Assembly: GCF_004028635.1 (NCBI RefSeq) | Contig: NZ_RQJW01000003.1 | Location: 62,001-126,000 of the forward strand | Reading direction: 5' to 3' | DNA: 64,000 nucleotides | From: Streptomyces cyaneus | Lineage (GTDB): Bacteria > Actinomycetota > Actinomycetes > Streptomycetales > Streptomycetaceae | Shown: positions 35,089-44,310 of the stretch, in pieces | Numbering within the stretch: position 1 is the stretch's first letter | Layout of the letters: each line of letters begins with the position of its first letter | The notes under the pieces: model-generated | Database searches by the model: none | Told to the model about the DNA's origin: nothing | The model's input: the letters and a program-made list of their open reading frames with translations, nothing else | Program-made: the position numbers and the translations under genes

Positions 35089-36873
35089 TCAGGTCAGGCT
35101 CGACGGAACGATCCCGTAGCGGCGCATCTTGCGGTACATCGTGGCGCGGGAGATCCCGAGGTCCTGGGCGGTCCGCTGGACGTTGGAGTCGCGGTCCATC
35201 AACCCACGCAGAATGGCGTCACGTTCCAGCGCCTCGATGGTCGTGAGGACCTTGTTCGACGACACCCGGCATTCCGGCGGCAGGTCCTCCGCATGGATCG
35301 CCTGGCCCGAAGGCCGCCGCGCCAGGCCCCGGATCACCGACTCCAACTGCCGTACGTTTTCCGGCCAGGGACATCGCTGCAGCAGGGTCAGCGCATCCGG
35401 GGAGAACCCGCTCGCACCGCTCGGCCGGTACTTGCGCAGGAAGAACCGCGCCAGGTGCTCGCTGTCCCCATAACGATGACGCAGGGCAGGTACCTCCACC
35501 AAGGCGCCGCAGAGCTGGTCGAGCTCGTCGTCGGCGCCGACCATCGACGGCTGGCTGGTCATGACCAGTTGCCCGGTCTCGCTGCCGTCCCACCGCGCCA
35601 GCAGGTTCGTCAGCCGCTGCCGCTGCTTGTCGCCCAGCAGGTGGACATCGCGCAGGACGAGCACGTTGGACGGCACGACGAGCAGCTCCTCGATGTCGTG
35701 CAGCCAGCGCTCGGTGACGGCAGGCGAATCCGACAGTGGCGCTTCCCGTATCTCCAGCCGACGCCCGGCGCCGTGGGCTCGGTGCAGGGCCTCGACCAGC
35801 GTCCTCTTACCGACGCCGGCTTCGCCCAGCAGATGAAGCCATGTCCCGGCGACGAACGCTGCTTCGCTGTCGGCGACCGCGCGCAGCCAGTGCGGGGACG
35901 AGCCCACCAGTCCCAGGTTGGAGCGTACCGGCGCGGCGGAAACCGCAGGTGTGGGCTGGGCCCTTCCGATCAGCCGGACTCGGAAGACGGCGCCCGCGTC
36001 GCTGTCCTCGCGCCGGCAGCGACTGACCTTCAGCTCGGCGACCCGCCCCGAGGGCAGGGCGATGCTGCGGGTCCCCTCCAGCCTGTGATGGTCGGCGATC
36101 TCACGGGCGTGGTCGAGCAGCGCATCGTGGTCGGGCCCGGTCACGGCGGCGCGGAGCTGCTCGTTCATCATGACGACGTCGCGGTTGAGTGCCAGCACGG
36201 GGCCCGGGCGCGTCGAGGAGCACGCCTCCATGTAGTCCTGGAAGAGGGCCCGCTCGCGCCGCGAGGTGATCGCCGCGATCTCGGCCTCGATCTGGGCCGC
36301 GACCGAGCGGGCGAAGGCCATCAGCATGCCGTCGGAGCCCTGGCGGATGGTGGTGAGGTTGAACGCTCCCAGCAGGCTGCCACGGGTGGGATGCAGGATC
36401 GGTACGGCCGCGCAGTGGAAGTCCCGCAGCTCTTCGACGTAGTGCTGCCTTCCGGCGATGACGACGGGGCGGCCGCTGGCCAGCGCGGTCCCGATGCCGT
36501 TGGTGCCGACGTAGCGCTCGGAGAACACATGGCCCGGGGCCAGACGCACGCGGTTGAGGTGCGTCGTCAGGCCGTCGTGGGACACCTTCCGGGACAGTAC
36601 GACGCCGTTCCGGTCGGTGATCATGGTGGAGACCGGGTCGTCGGCGAGCTGCTCGTGCAGCGTGTCCAGGATGGGCAGCGCCGCCCTGGCAAGGGGGCTG
36701 TCCAGATTGGGGTTGTCCAGGTAGGGAGCGTCGAGGCTGCCCGACTTCACCTTGTACTCGATCGAGCGTTGCCATGAGGCGACCACGAGTGGCCTGGCGC
36801 TCGGATCGTTGGTGGCTTCCAGATAGAGCTCTCTGGCTGTGCTCAGTGAGTTTCCGGGTTGATGTCGGGGCAT
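35089..36873 (-). CDS. AcoR/DhaR-like activator: GAF, degenerate AAA+, Fis HTH
   Basis: 594 residues. A GAF-type sensor occupies about 60-220 (VSTMITDRNGVVLSRKVSH, RYVGTNGIGTALASGRPVVIAG, HPTRGSLLGAFNLTT). An AAA+-like region keeps Walker A GEAGVGKRT and a Walker B-like VLVLRDVHLL, but only about 50 residues separate them and the sigma-54-contact GAFTGA loop is absent. A Fis-type HTH ends the protein (AILRGLMDRDSNVQRTAQDLGISRATMYRKMRRYGI). Family members activate alcohol, acetoin or polyol genes. It is divergent from the zinc alcohol dehydrogenase and ABC importer operon and is the likely activator. Confidence 0.9.
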   Translation of the reverse strand: MPRHQPGNSLSTARELYLEATNDPSARPLVVASWQRSIEYKVKSGSLDAPYLDNPNLDSPLARAALPILDTLHEQLADDPVSTMITDRNGVVLSRKVSHDGLTTHLNRVRLAPGHVFSERYVGTNGIGTALASGRPVVIAGRQHYVEELRDFHCAAVPILHPTRGSLLGAFNLTTIRQGSDGMLMAFARSVAAQIEAEIAAITSRRERALFQDYMEACSSTRPGPVLALNRDVVMMNEQLRAAVTGPDHDALLDHAREIADHHRLEGTRSIALPSGRVAELKVSRCRREDSDAGAVFRVRLIGRAQPTPAVSAAPVRSNLGLVGSSPHWLRAVADSEAAFVAGTWLHLLGEAGVGKRTLVEALHRAHGAGRRLEIREAPLSDSPAVTERWLHDIEELLVVPSNVLVLRDVHLLGDKQRQRLTNLLARWDGSETGQLVMTSQPSMVGADDELDQLCGALVEVPALRHRYGDSEHLARFFLRKYRPSGASGFSPDALTLLQRCPWPENVRQLESVIRGLARRPSGQAIHAEDLPPECRVSSNKVLTTIEALERDAILRGLMDRDSNVQRTAQDLGISRATMYRKMRRYGIVPSSLT

Positions 36874-36960
36874 TTAACACTCCCGTGCGGCGCGCGTCAC
36901 GTTCCTCGGTGCAGTGATTGGAACAGCTCGGCTGCGTCGCGCCTACGGCGTGTACCACAT

Positions 36961-36991
36961 TGAGACATCCGCGGACGGATTCTGAGACATC
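36961..36991. promoter_or_regulatory. Direct repeats TGAGACATC between activator and dehydrogenase genes
   Basis: TGAGACATC occurs at 36961-36969 and 36983-36991. The 22-bp period (two helical turns) places both copies on the same DNA face, 66-96 bp upstream of the dehydrogenase ATG and about 90 bp from the activator ATG. This fits an activator binding site; recognition by the AcoR-like protein is inferred. Confidence 0.62.
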
Positions 36992-37056
36992 GACCTGCGA
37001 TCGGCCGCCTGTGTAATCGGCGCACCACCCACCCCGCCGACTCGCAGGGAGCCGCC

Positions 37057-38082
37057 ATGAAAGCCGTGCAGGTCATCGAGTACGACGAGCCGCCCGTGCT
37101 CGTGGACGTACCGGACCCGCAGATCACCGGCCCGCTGGATGTGATCGTGAAGATCGGGGGCGCCGGAGTCTGCCGGACCGATCTGCACATCCTCGAAGGA
37201 CAGTGGAGGGAGAAGAGCGGGGTCGCCCTTCCGTACACGATCGGTCACGAGAACGCCGGCTGGGTCGCGGAGGTCGGGGAGGCCGTCACCAACGTCGAGG
37301 TGGGTGACCCGGTCATTCTGCACCCGCTGGTGACCTGCGGTCTGTGCCGCGCCTGCCGGGACGGCGACGACGTCCACTGCATGAACTCGGCCTTCCCCGG
37401 TATCGACACCGACGGGGGCTACGCCGAGTACCTCAAGACCAACGCCCGATCGGTCGTGCCCCTCGCCCCGTCCCTGGAGCCGGCCTCGGTGGCGGCCCTG
37501 GCCGACGCCGGGCTCACGGCTTACCACGCCGTCGCCAAGGCGGCCCGGGCCCTGTGGCCCGGTGACAGGGCCGTGGTCATCGGCGCCGGCGGACTCGGAC
37601 ACATCGGCATACAGGTGCTGCGGGCCCTGTCGCCGGTCGAGATGATCGTCATCGACCGCAGCGTCGAGGCCCTCGCACTGGCCAAGGAACTCGGCGCCGA
37701 CCACACGCTCCTCGCGGACGGCACCGAAGCCGACCGCGTACGGGACCTCACCGCGGGGCACGGTGCGGAAGCAGTCCTGGACTTCGTCGGTGAGGGCGGC
37801 GCCGTCGAGACGGGCGTGGCCTGCCTGCGCCGCAACGGCAACTACTACGTCATCGGCTACGGCGGCCACCTCCACGTGCCGACGATCGACGTCATCTCCA
37901 CGGAGATCAACTTCATCGGCAACCTCGTGGGGTCCTACAACGACCTCTCCGAACTGATGGTCCTGGCGGCCCGCGGCAAGGTCACCCTGCACACCCAGCG
38001 CTACCCCCTCGCCTCCTTCCGGCAGGCCCTCGACGACCTGCACGCCGGCGCCGTACGCGGCCGAGCGATCTTGATCCCCTGA
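37057..38082 (+). CDS. Zinc-dependent alcohol dehydrogenase (MDR family)
   Basis: 341 residues. Catalytic zinc ligands in GVCRTDLH and GHENAG, structural zinc Cys cluster CGLCRACRDGDDVHC, cofactor motif IGAGGLGHIG, followed by Asp in VIDRS, which favours NAD over NADP. CAGGGAG precedes the ATG. It opens an operon with a sugar/polyol-type ABC importer (18 bp to the binding-protein gene) and faces an AcoR-like activator. Likely oxidises the imported alcohol or polyol (inference). Confidence 0.93.
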   Translation: MKAVQVIEYDEPPVLVDVPDPQITGPLDVIVKIGGAGVCRTDLHILEGQWREKSGVALPYTIGHENAGWVAEVGEAVTNVEVGDPVILHPLVTCGLCRACRDGDDVHCMNSAFPGIDTDGGYAEYLKTNARSVVPLAPSLEPASVAALADAGLTAYHAVAKAARALWPGDRAVVIGAGGLGHIGIQVLRALSPVEMIVIDRSVEALALAKELGADHTLLADGTEADRVRDLTAGHGAEAVLDFVGEGGAVETGVACLRRNGNYYVIGYGGHLHVPTIDVISTEINFIGNLVGSYNDLSELMVLAARGKVTLHTQRYPLASFRQALDDLHAGAVRGRAILIP

Positions 38083-38100
38083 TACCGCAGGAGAAGCCCC

Positions 38101-39702
38101 ATGCGCAGCAGACCGTACCCGGGCCTGGTCGCCTTCGCGGCCGTAGCGGCCCTGACCGCCACCGCGTGCACCGCCCAGAGCGAGGCTCAGCACAAGCCCA
38201 AGGAGAAGGCCGCGCTCTTCAAGCCCGGCTCGCAGATCAGCTACCAGAAGTACGGCAAGAACTACCCGGCGACGAAGGTCAAGGACGTCCCTGGCGCCTG
38301 CAGCTACGAGTCGATCAGCCGCAAGGACTACTCCGGACAGACACTGAAGATCATCAGCCATGCCGTCCCGGTCATCGGTGAGCCGACGCAACTGCATGCC
38401 AAGCAGTTCGAGGAGATCACCGGCGGGAAGGTCGAGGTGGTCAACGTCCCCTTCGGCGAGCTGCACCAGAAGATCCTCACGCCCCTCCAGGCGGGCCAGC
38501 CGGCGTACGACGTCATGTTCTACCCGTCCCTGTGGATCGGCGACATGGCCCCGTACCTGGCACCGGTGCCGGAGAAGTACCTCAACACCACCGGCATGCG
38601 GGACGTCACCGTGGCCTACATGGACGTGGCGACCTGGGACGGGAAGGTCGTGCAGTACCCGGTGGACGGTGACCGGCACTACCTCAAGGTCCGCACCGAC
38701 GTACTGAAGGACCCCAACTGGCAGGCGCAGTACAAGAAGGCCACGGGCAAGGACCTGAAGGTTCCCACGACATGGGCCGAATACCAGGACATAGCCGAGG
38801 CCTTCAGCGGCAAGGACTTCGACGGCGACGGCAAGAAGAACTACGGCAGCGCCGAGGTCACCAAGCGCGACGACCTCACCTTCTCCGCGTTCATCAGCCG
38901 GGCGGCACCGTACGTGAAGAACCCGGACGTCAAGGGCGGTGTCTTCTTCGACGTCGAGACCATGAAGCCGCTGATCAACACGCCCGGCTTCGTGCGCGCC
39001 CTGGAGGACATGGTCAAGGCCAAGTCCACCTGGGCACCCGGCGGCGCCAACTTCGGCCTGGGGGACGAGATCTTCTCCTTCGGAGGCGGCCAGACGTTGA
39101 TGTCCTACTCCTGGGACGACGCCTTCATCCAGGCCCAGCAGCCGGACAGCAGGATCCGCAACAGCGTTGAGGCGGCGCCGCTGCCGGGCTCGTCGGAGGT
39201 CTACAACCGCACCACGAACTCGTGGGACAAGAAGCCGAACAAGGCGGCCTACTTCACCTGGGGATGGACCTCCGCAGTGACCAAGGCGTCCAGCCACCAG
39301 GAGATGGCCTTCGACTACCTGTGCTTCTTCAGCAACGAGGCCAACACCGCGCTCGACCTGACCATCGGACGCTTCGGCGTCAACCCCTACCGCATCTCCC
39401 ACTTCGACCCGGTGTTCTGGGAGGAGCAGGGCTGGGACAAGGACGTCGCCAAGGCGTACGTGAACACCCTCTCCGGCATGGAAGAGAACCCCAACCGCGT
39501 CTTTGACCTGCGTGTCCCCGGTGTCAACCAGTACATGTCCGCGCTGGCCGGCGGCGTCGCCGCGGCGCTGGCCGGCCAGGAGTCCCCGCAGCGGGCACTG
39601 GACGGCGTGGCCGTGGAGTGGGCCAAGATCACCGATCAGATCGGCAAGGACAAGGTCCGAAGCGCCTACCGCAACGTGGTCGCGCTCGAGGACAAGTCCT
39701 GA
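38101..39702 (+). CDS. Extracellular solute-binding lipoprotein of a GlpV-like ABC importer
   Basis: 533 residues, long for family 1 binding proteins but normal for GlpV-like ones. Lipobox LTATAC (Cys about 23). Family 1 features: QFEEITGGKVEVVNVPFGELHQKILTPLQAGQPAYDVMFY and an Asp/Lys-rich GKDFDGDGKKNYG loop. The downstream genes give two permeases and two unlike ATPases, the GlpSTPQV arrangement described for glycerol uptake in rhizobia. Glycerol or a related polyol is the best guess. AGGAGAAG precedes the ATG. Confidence 0.87.
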   Translation: MRSRPYPGLVAFAAVAALTATACTAQSEAQHKPKEKAALFKPGSQISYQKYGKNYPATKVKDVPGACSYESISRKDYSGQTLKIISHAVPVIGEPTQLHAKQFEEITGGKVEVVNVPFGELHQKILTPLQAGQPAYDVMFYPSLWIGDMAPYLAPVPEKYLNTTGMRDVTVAYMDVATWDGKVVQYPVDGDRHYLKVRTDVLKDPNWQAQYKKATGKDLKVPTTWAEYQDIAEAFSGKDFDGDGKKNYGSAEVTKRDDLTFSAFISRAAPYVKNPDVKGGVFFDVETMKPLINTPGFVRALEDMVKAKSTWAPGGANFGLGDEIFSFGGGQTLMSYSWDDAFIQAQQPDSRIRNSVEAAPLPGSSEVYNRTTNSWDKKPNKAAYFTWGWTSAVTKASSHQEMAFDYLCFFSNEANTALDLTIGRFGVNPYRISHFDPVFWEEQGWDKDVAKAYVNTLSGMEENPNRVFDLRVPGVNQYMSALAGGVAAALAGQESPQRALDGVAVEWAKITDQIGKDKVRSAYRNVVALEDKS

Positions 39703-39783
39703 TCCGAACGCAGGGCGCCCCGGGTAGCCGGTCCGCACCGGCCGGCCCCCCGGGGACTCCCGCCCCCTTCCGCAAGGAGAACC

Positions 39784-40662
39784 ATGGACGGCCTGCGCCG
39801 GCACAAGAGCATGTTCCTGCTGCCGGGACTGCTCACGCTCTTCCTGATCATCATTTTCCCGCTTCTGTTCACCATCCGCGTCAGCTTCTCCGGCTGGAAC
39901 GTCAGCAACCCTCAGATGGACTTCATCGGAGGGGCCAACTACACAGCGATGCTGCACGACAGCCGCTTCTGGGCCTCCATCACCCGGCTGATCCTGCTGG
40001 CGGGCGGCACGGTCCTGATCCAGTACCTCATCGGGTTCGGCATGGCTCTGCTGGTCTGGCGCGAGGTACGCGGCCGCAGATTCTGGCGGGTGCTCTTCCT
40101 CGTCCCCATGATGACCACGCCCGTGGTGATGGCCGCCATCTGGCAGACGATCTTCCATGAGTCGCTGGGACCGGTAAACGACCTGCTGGGGATGCTGGGC
40201 CTGACGGAAATACCTTGGCTCACCGAGTCCGGTCCGGCCCTGTTCGCGCTGATGACCGTCGAGGTCTGGCAGTGGACCCCCTTCATGTTCCTGTTGCTGC
40301 TGGCCGGCCTGCTCAGCCTGCCCAAGGAACCGTTCATGGCCGCCGCGATCGACGGCGCCGGCACCTGGCGCACCTTCTGGAAGGTGACCTTCCCGCTGAT
40401 GGCACCGGTCTCGGTCGCGGCGGTCATCATCCGGCTGATCGAGGCGTCCAAGCTCTCCGACAGCGTCTACGTCCTGACGTCCGGCGGGCCGGGGTCCTCC
40501 ACGGAGACCCCGGGTTACTACCTGTACATCCAGGGGCTCCGGGACCAGCAGACCGGCTACAGCGGCGCGATGTCCCTGACCTACCTCGTCCTGATGATCC
40601 TCACGCTCACGGTCGTCGCCGCCCTGCTCACCAGGGCCCTCAAGCTGAAGGGGGACTCATGA
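39784..40662 (+). CDS. ABC importer permease (MalF/GlpP-like)
   Basis: 292 residues, six helices. The conserved inner-membrane loop EPFMAAAIDGAGTWRTFWKVTFPLMAP (EAA motif, docking site for the ATPases) is at about 183-209. AAGGAGAAC precedes the ATG. The next permease starts in an ATGA overlap. Confidence 0.94.
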   Translation: MDGLRRHKSMFLLPGLLTLFLIIIFPLLFTIRVSFSGWNVSNPQMDFIGGANYTAMLHDSRFWASITRLILLAGGTVLIQYLIGFGMALLVWREVRGRRFWRVLFLVPMMTTPVVMAAIWQTIFHESLGPVNDLLGMLGLTEIPWLTESGPALFALMTVEVWQWTPFMFLLLLAGLLSLPKEPFMAAAIDGAGTWRTFWKVTFPLMAPVSVAAVIIRLIEASKLSDSVYVLTSGGPGSSTETPGYYLYIQGLRDQQTGYSGAMSLTYLVLMILTLTVVAALLTRALKLKGDS

Positions 40663-41504
40663 GGTCGCGCCTTTATCCCATGTTCAAGTACACCGTGATC
40701 GCCTTGTGGGCCTGCTTCGTCGCGGGACCGTTCTTCTGGGCGATGACGACCAGCTTCAAGAACGCCAACGCCGTCCAGGGCGGCCCCACATACGTCCCCT
40801 GGGCCCAGTTCGAGCCCACCCTCACCGGCTGGCGCAACATCTTCGGCGGAGCCGGCGGCATCGATGTGATCGATCCCTTCATCAACAGTGCCATCGTCAC
40901 GATCGCCGCGTCCGCCATCAGCCTGGCGCTGGGGTCGCTGGCCGCCTACGCGCTGTCCCGGTACCGGTTCAGGCTGGGCTTCATCAAGAACAGCGACATC
41001 GTCTTCTTCTTCGTCTCCCAACGCATCATGCCGCCCGTCGTCCTGGTGATCCCGTTCTTCTACCTCCTGCAGTGGGGTGGCCTCCTGGACACCATCCCGG
41101 GCCTGGTCATCGTGACGGTCGCGCTCCTGCTGCCGATCGCGGTCTGGGTGATGGTGGACTTCTTCAACGGCATCCCCCGGGAGATCGACGAAATGGCGAT
41201 GCTGGAGGGCTACCCACCGTTCCAGACCTTCGTACGGGCGATCCTGCCGAACTCCCTGCCCGGGCTGACCGTCGCGGCGATGTTCTGCGCCGTGTTCGGC
41301 TGGAACGACTTCTTCTTCGCCTTCCGGCTGACCTTCACCGAGGTCCAGACCCTGCCCCAGGCCGTCGTCGCCCTCAACTCCTCCATTCCACCCTGGTGGA
41401 CGCTGTCCGCCGCCGCACTGTTCGGCGTGGCACCACTGATCCTGCTCGCCCTGTGGGTGGAGCGCCTGCTGTCCAAGGGGAACCTGTCGGGAGCCGTCCG
41501 ATGA
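40659..41504 (+). CDS. ABC importer permease (MalG/GlpQ-like)
   Basis: 281 residues, six helices. EAA loop REIDEMAMLEGYPPFQTFVRAILPNSLPG at about 170-198, then FGWNDFFFAFRLT, typical of MalG-type subunits. Forms the channel heterodimer with the preceding permease. ATGA coupling at both ends. Confidence 0.94.
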   Translation: MRSRLYPMFKYTVIALWACFVAGPFFWAMTTSFKNANAVQGGPTYVPWAQFEPTLTGWRNIFGGAGGIDVIDPFINSAIVTIAASAISLALGSLAAYALSRYRFRLGFIKNSDIVFFFVSQRIMPPVVLVIPFFYLLQWGGLLDTIPGLVIVTVALLLPIAVWVMVDFFNGIPREIDEMAMLEGYPPFQTFVRAILPNSLPGLTVAAMFCAVFGWNDFFFAFRLTFTEVQTLPQAVVALNSSIPPWWTLSAAALFGVAPLILLALWVERLLSKGNLSGAVR

Positions 41505-42589
41505 ACCTCAACGCCACTGATCTGTGCCTGACCGTCGACGGCGTCGACCACCTCAACAACGTGACCGCCACCTTCCGGCCGGGACGGCTCCACACCGTCA
41601 TCGGCCGGACCATGGCCGGGAAGACGACGCTGCTGCGGGCCCTGGCCGGCCTGCAGAAGGTGGACTCCGGCTCGCTGACCCTGGCGGGAGCCGACTTCCT
41701 GAAGACGCCGGTGTGGCGGCGCGACACCGCCATGGTCTACCAGCAGTTCATCAACTACCCGCATCTCAATGTGTTCGACAACGTGGCCTTCCCACTGAAG
41801 CGGGCCAGGCTGTCACGGGACGAGATCCGGCGACGGGTCCGGCAGGCCCTCGCGAGCGTCGGGCTCGCGGACTTCGAGAAGCGCAAGCCCGCCCAGCTCT
41901 CCGGCGGCCAGCAGCAGCGCGTCGCGATGGCTCGCGCCCTGGCCCGCGGTACCGGCATCCTCCTGCTCGACGAGCCACTGGCGAACCTGGACTACAAGTT
42001 GCGCGAACAGCTGCGCGACGAGTTCAAGGCCCTCTTCTCGGACCAGGGCGACGCGATCGTCATCTACACGACCACCGAACCCGCCGAGGCGATGATGCTC
42101 GGGGACGTGGTGCTGGTCATGCACGAGGGGCGGATCCTCCAGACCGGCACCCCGCAGGAGGTCTTCGAACGCCCGGCGACCACCACGGTGGCGTCCATCG
42201 TCAACGACCCGCCCATGAACATCTTCGCGGGCCGGCTCGAGGGCGGCCAGGTCACGGTGGCCGGCTTCCAGGCCACGCACGTCTCCGCGCACCTGGCCGA
42301 CCTGCCCGACGGTGCCTACCAGTTCGGCCTGCGCGCCACCGACGTCAGCCTGGCTTCCAGCGGAGTCGAGGGCGAAGTGACGTACGTCGAGATCTCCGGC
42401 TCCGAGACCTTCGTCCATGTGGTCGTCGGCGAGACCCCCTTCGTCGTACAGATCGAGGGCATCCACGACCTCGCCCTCGGCGACCTGGTCAAACTCCGGC
42501 TCCGTCCCGACCGGCTGTTCGCCTTCGACGAGCAGGGGGCGCTCGTGCGGACACCTTCATACGATCTCGTTTCAGTGGAAGGGCGTTGA
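41501..42589 (+). CDS. ABC ATPase, GlpS-like, lacking the H-loop histidine
   Basis: 362 residues: ATPase domain plus C-terminal TOBE-type regulatory domain. Walker [10 protein letters not shown] is atypical in its middle residues; signature [15 protein letters not shown] is perfect; Walker [12 protein letters not shown]. The switch region reads [12 protein letters not shown], so the usual His of THDQ is Thr. ATGA overlap with the permease gene. Works with the second ATPase as a heterodimer (see the following gene). Confidence 0.9.
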   Translation: MNLNATDLCLTVDGVDHLNNVTATFRPGRLHTVIGRTMAGKTTLLRALAGLQKVDSGSLTLAGADFLKTPVWRRDTAMVYQQFINYPHLNVFDNVAFPLKRARLSRDEIRRRVRQALASVGLADFEKRKPAQLSGGQQQRVAMARALARGTGILLLDEPLANLDYKLREQLRDEFKALFSDQGDAIVIYTTTEPAEAMMLGDVVLVMHEGRILQTGTPQEVFERPATTTVASIVNDPPMNIFAGRLEGGQVTVAGFQATHVSAHLADLPDGAYQFGLRATDVSLASSGVEGEVTYVEISGSETFVHVVVGETPFVVQIEGIHDLALGDLVKLRLRPDRLFAFDEQGALVRTPSYDLVSVEGR

Positions 42590-42590
42590 C

Positions 42591-43670
42591 ATGGCGCAGT
42601 TGGACATCGTCGACGTCGGGCACGCGTACGCCCCGGGCGCCGAGGAGGAGCGGTGGGCTCTGAAGCCGCTGCAGCTGACCTTCGAGTCCGGCAAGACCTA
42701 CGCGCTGGTCGGACCCTCGGGCTGCGGCAAGACGACGCTGCTGAACATCCTGTCCGGCCTGGTCAGACCGTCCCGGGGGCGGGTGCTGTTCGACGGCGTC
42801 GACGTCACCGCCCTGCCCACGAAGGCGCGCAACATCGCCCAGGTCTTCCAGTTCCCCGTCATCTACAAGTCGATGACGGTCTACGACAACCTTGCCTTCC
42901 CGCTGCGGTGCCGGCGCTGGGACAAGGCGAGGATCGACGCCAAGGTCCGCCAGGTCGCCGAGGCCCTGGACCTGCACGACCGGCTGGGGCAGCCCGCTCG
43001 CGGGCTCACCGCCGACGACAAGCAGCTGATCTCACTCGGCCGCGGCCTGGTCCGTGACGACGTGGCGGCCGTCCTGATGGATGAGCCGCTCACGGTGATC
43101 GACCCGCAGCTGAAGCACTCGCTGCGGCGCAGGATCCGGGAGATCACCGAGCAGTTCCGGCCGACGGTGATCTATGTGACGCACGACCAGTACGAGGCGA
43201 TGAGCTTCGCACAGGAACTGCTCGTCATGAAGGACGGCCGCGCCGTGCAGCAAGGCACCCCTGAGCAGTTGTTCGAGGCGCCCTCGTCCACCTATGTCGG
43301 CTACTTCATCGGCTCACCGGCGATGAACTTCCTGACCCTGGACCGCGGCGACGGGCCCTTCGCGCTGGGCGGCCGGCCACTGTCCGTCGCCTGGGACGTC
43401 CCCCGCGGCACGACCGAGGTCCAGGTCGGCGTCCGGCCCGAATACGTCAAGATCGTCACGGACCCCGGCCCCAACACCTTTCCCGGCCGGCTGCGGAGCG
43501 TCAGCGACCACGGCGCGCAGCGCGTGCTCGAGGTCGAGGTCGCCGGGCAACCCGTCAGGGTCAAGAGGCCGCGGGAGGACGGAGTGCCAGTCCGCGAGGA
43601 GGTCCTCGTGCAGCTGCCGCGCGCCAAGGTCCTGCCGTACGCGGACGGTAAGTTGGTACTCCGGTCGTAA
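42591..43670 (+). CDS. ABC ATPase, GlpT-like, with degenerate signature motif
   Basis: 359 residues, ATPase plus TOBE domain. Walker A GPSGCGKTT, Walker B VLMDEPLTVID and switch YVTHDQYEAM are canonical, but the LSGGQ signature is replaced by LTADDKQLISLGRGL. Together with the preceding ATPase (good signature, no switch His) this gives one competent and one degenerate composite ATP site. GGAAGGG precedes ATG 42591, 1 bp after the previous stop. Last gene of the operon. Confidence 0.9.
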   Translation: MAQLDIVDVGHAYAPGAEEERWALKPLQLTFESGKTYALVGPSGCGKTTLLNILSGLVRPSRGRVLFDGVDVTALPTKARNIAQVFQFPVIYKSMTVYDNLAFPLRCRRWDKARIDAKVRQVAEALDLHDRLGQPARGLTADDKQLISLGRGLVRDDVAAVLMDEPLTVIDPQLKHSLRRRIREITEQFRPTVIYVTHDQYEAMSFAQELLVMKDGRAVQQGTPEQLFEAPSSTYVGYFIGSPAMNFLTLDRGDGPFALGGRPLSVAWDVPRGTTEVQVGVRPEYVKIVTDPGPNTFPGRLRSVSDHGAQRVLEVEVAGQPVRVKRPREDGVPVREEVLVQLPRAKVLPYADGKLVLRS

Positions 43671-43688
43671 CGAGCCGTCCGCCATTGG

Positions 43689-43709
43689 CGCGACGCGTTC
43701 GGTGTCGCG
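43689..43709 (+). terminator. Hairpin after the polyol ABC operon
   Basis: CGCGAC and GTCGCG form a perfect 6-bp stem around a 9-base loop, 18 bp after the last stop. There is no U-run, as is common in high-GC hosts. It may act as terminator or RNA-stabilising hairpin. Confidence 0.4.
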
Positions 43710-43882
43710 AAGTCCGCAAGCCGGCACCGACAAGGGAGCTCGTACGATCCCTTCGCCAGTCCTGATGGCACGGCCAGAACGCGAGCAAGGCCCACCTGTC
43801 CCTGGATCGGTTCGTCGTCCTGCCGGGTCGGACACCACGCCTGTTGCGATGCAGGGTGCACAATCTTCAACTAAGGAATTCC

Positions 43883-44215
43883 GTGATCTTCATTACCGCC
43901 AAGTTCCGAGTCCGTCCCGAGCACGCCGACCGATGGCCCGAGATCACCGCTGACTTCACCGGGGCGACGCGCGCCGAGCCCGGCTGCCTGTGGTTCGAAT
44001 GGTCGCGCAGCGTGGACGAGCCGACGGAGTACGTCCTGGTCGAGGCCTTCCGCGATGACGAGGCCGGGGCCGCACATGTACAGTCCGCGCACTTCAAGGC
44101 TGCGCAGCAGACGCTGCCGCCCCATCTGGTCGAGACGCCGCGCATCGTAAACGCGACGATTCCGCAGGATGACTGGTCGCTCCTTGGGGAGATGGCGGTC
44201 CCAGCCCGGGAGTAA
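43883..44215 (+). CDS. Antibiotic biosynthesis monooxygenase (ABM) domain protein
   Basis: 110 residues, normal for this small dimeric alpha/beta fold: IFITAKFRVRPEHADRWPEITADFTGATRAEPGCLWFEWSRS, VLVEAFRDDEAGAAHVQSAHFK. Family members include quinol monooxygenases and autoinducer-degrading LsrG types. GTG 43883 is chosen for its AAGGAA site; the frame is open from 43844. No cofactor motif is expected. Probably monocistronic. Confidence 0.85.
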   Translation: MIFITAKFRVRPEHADRWPEITADFTGATRAEPGCLWFEWSRSVDEPTEYVLVEAFRDDEAGAAHVQSAHFKAAQQTLPPHLVETPRIVNATIPQDDWSLLGEMAVPARE

Positions 44216-44310
44216 CACATGCTGTCCAAGCGTCAGGGAGCAGTGCGCCCACGGCATGACGGCCACTGCTCCCCGCCGTCCGCTGCGGTCGCGGCCAACG
44301 GCGTGCTGCC

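Noticed and set aside
36874..37056. Sigma-54 (-24/-12) promoter for the dehydrogenase operon
   Set aside because: No GG-N10-GC element in a sensible place, and the activator lacks the GAFTGA contact loop.
36943..40158. A 1071-codon open frame on the minus strand
   Set aside because: It is antisense to the dehydrogenase and binding-protein genes, which have clear motifs and ribosome sites. The antisense product is low-complexity Asp/Gly/Val/Arg without family features, as expected opposite GC-rich coding DNA.
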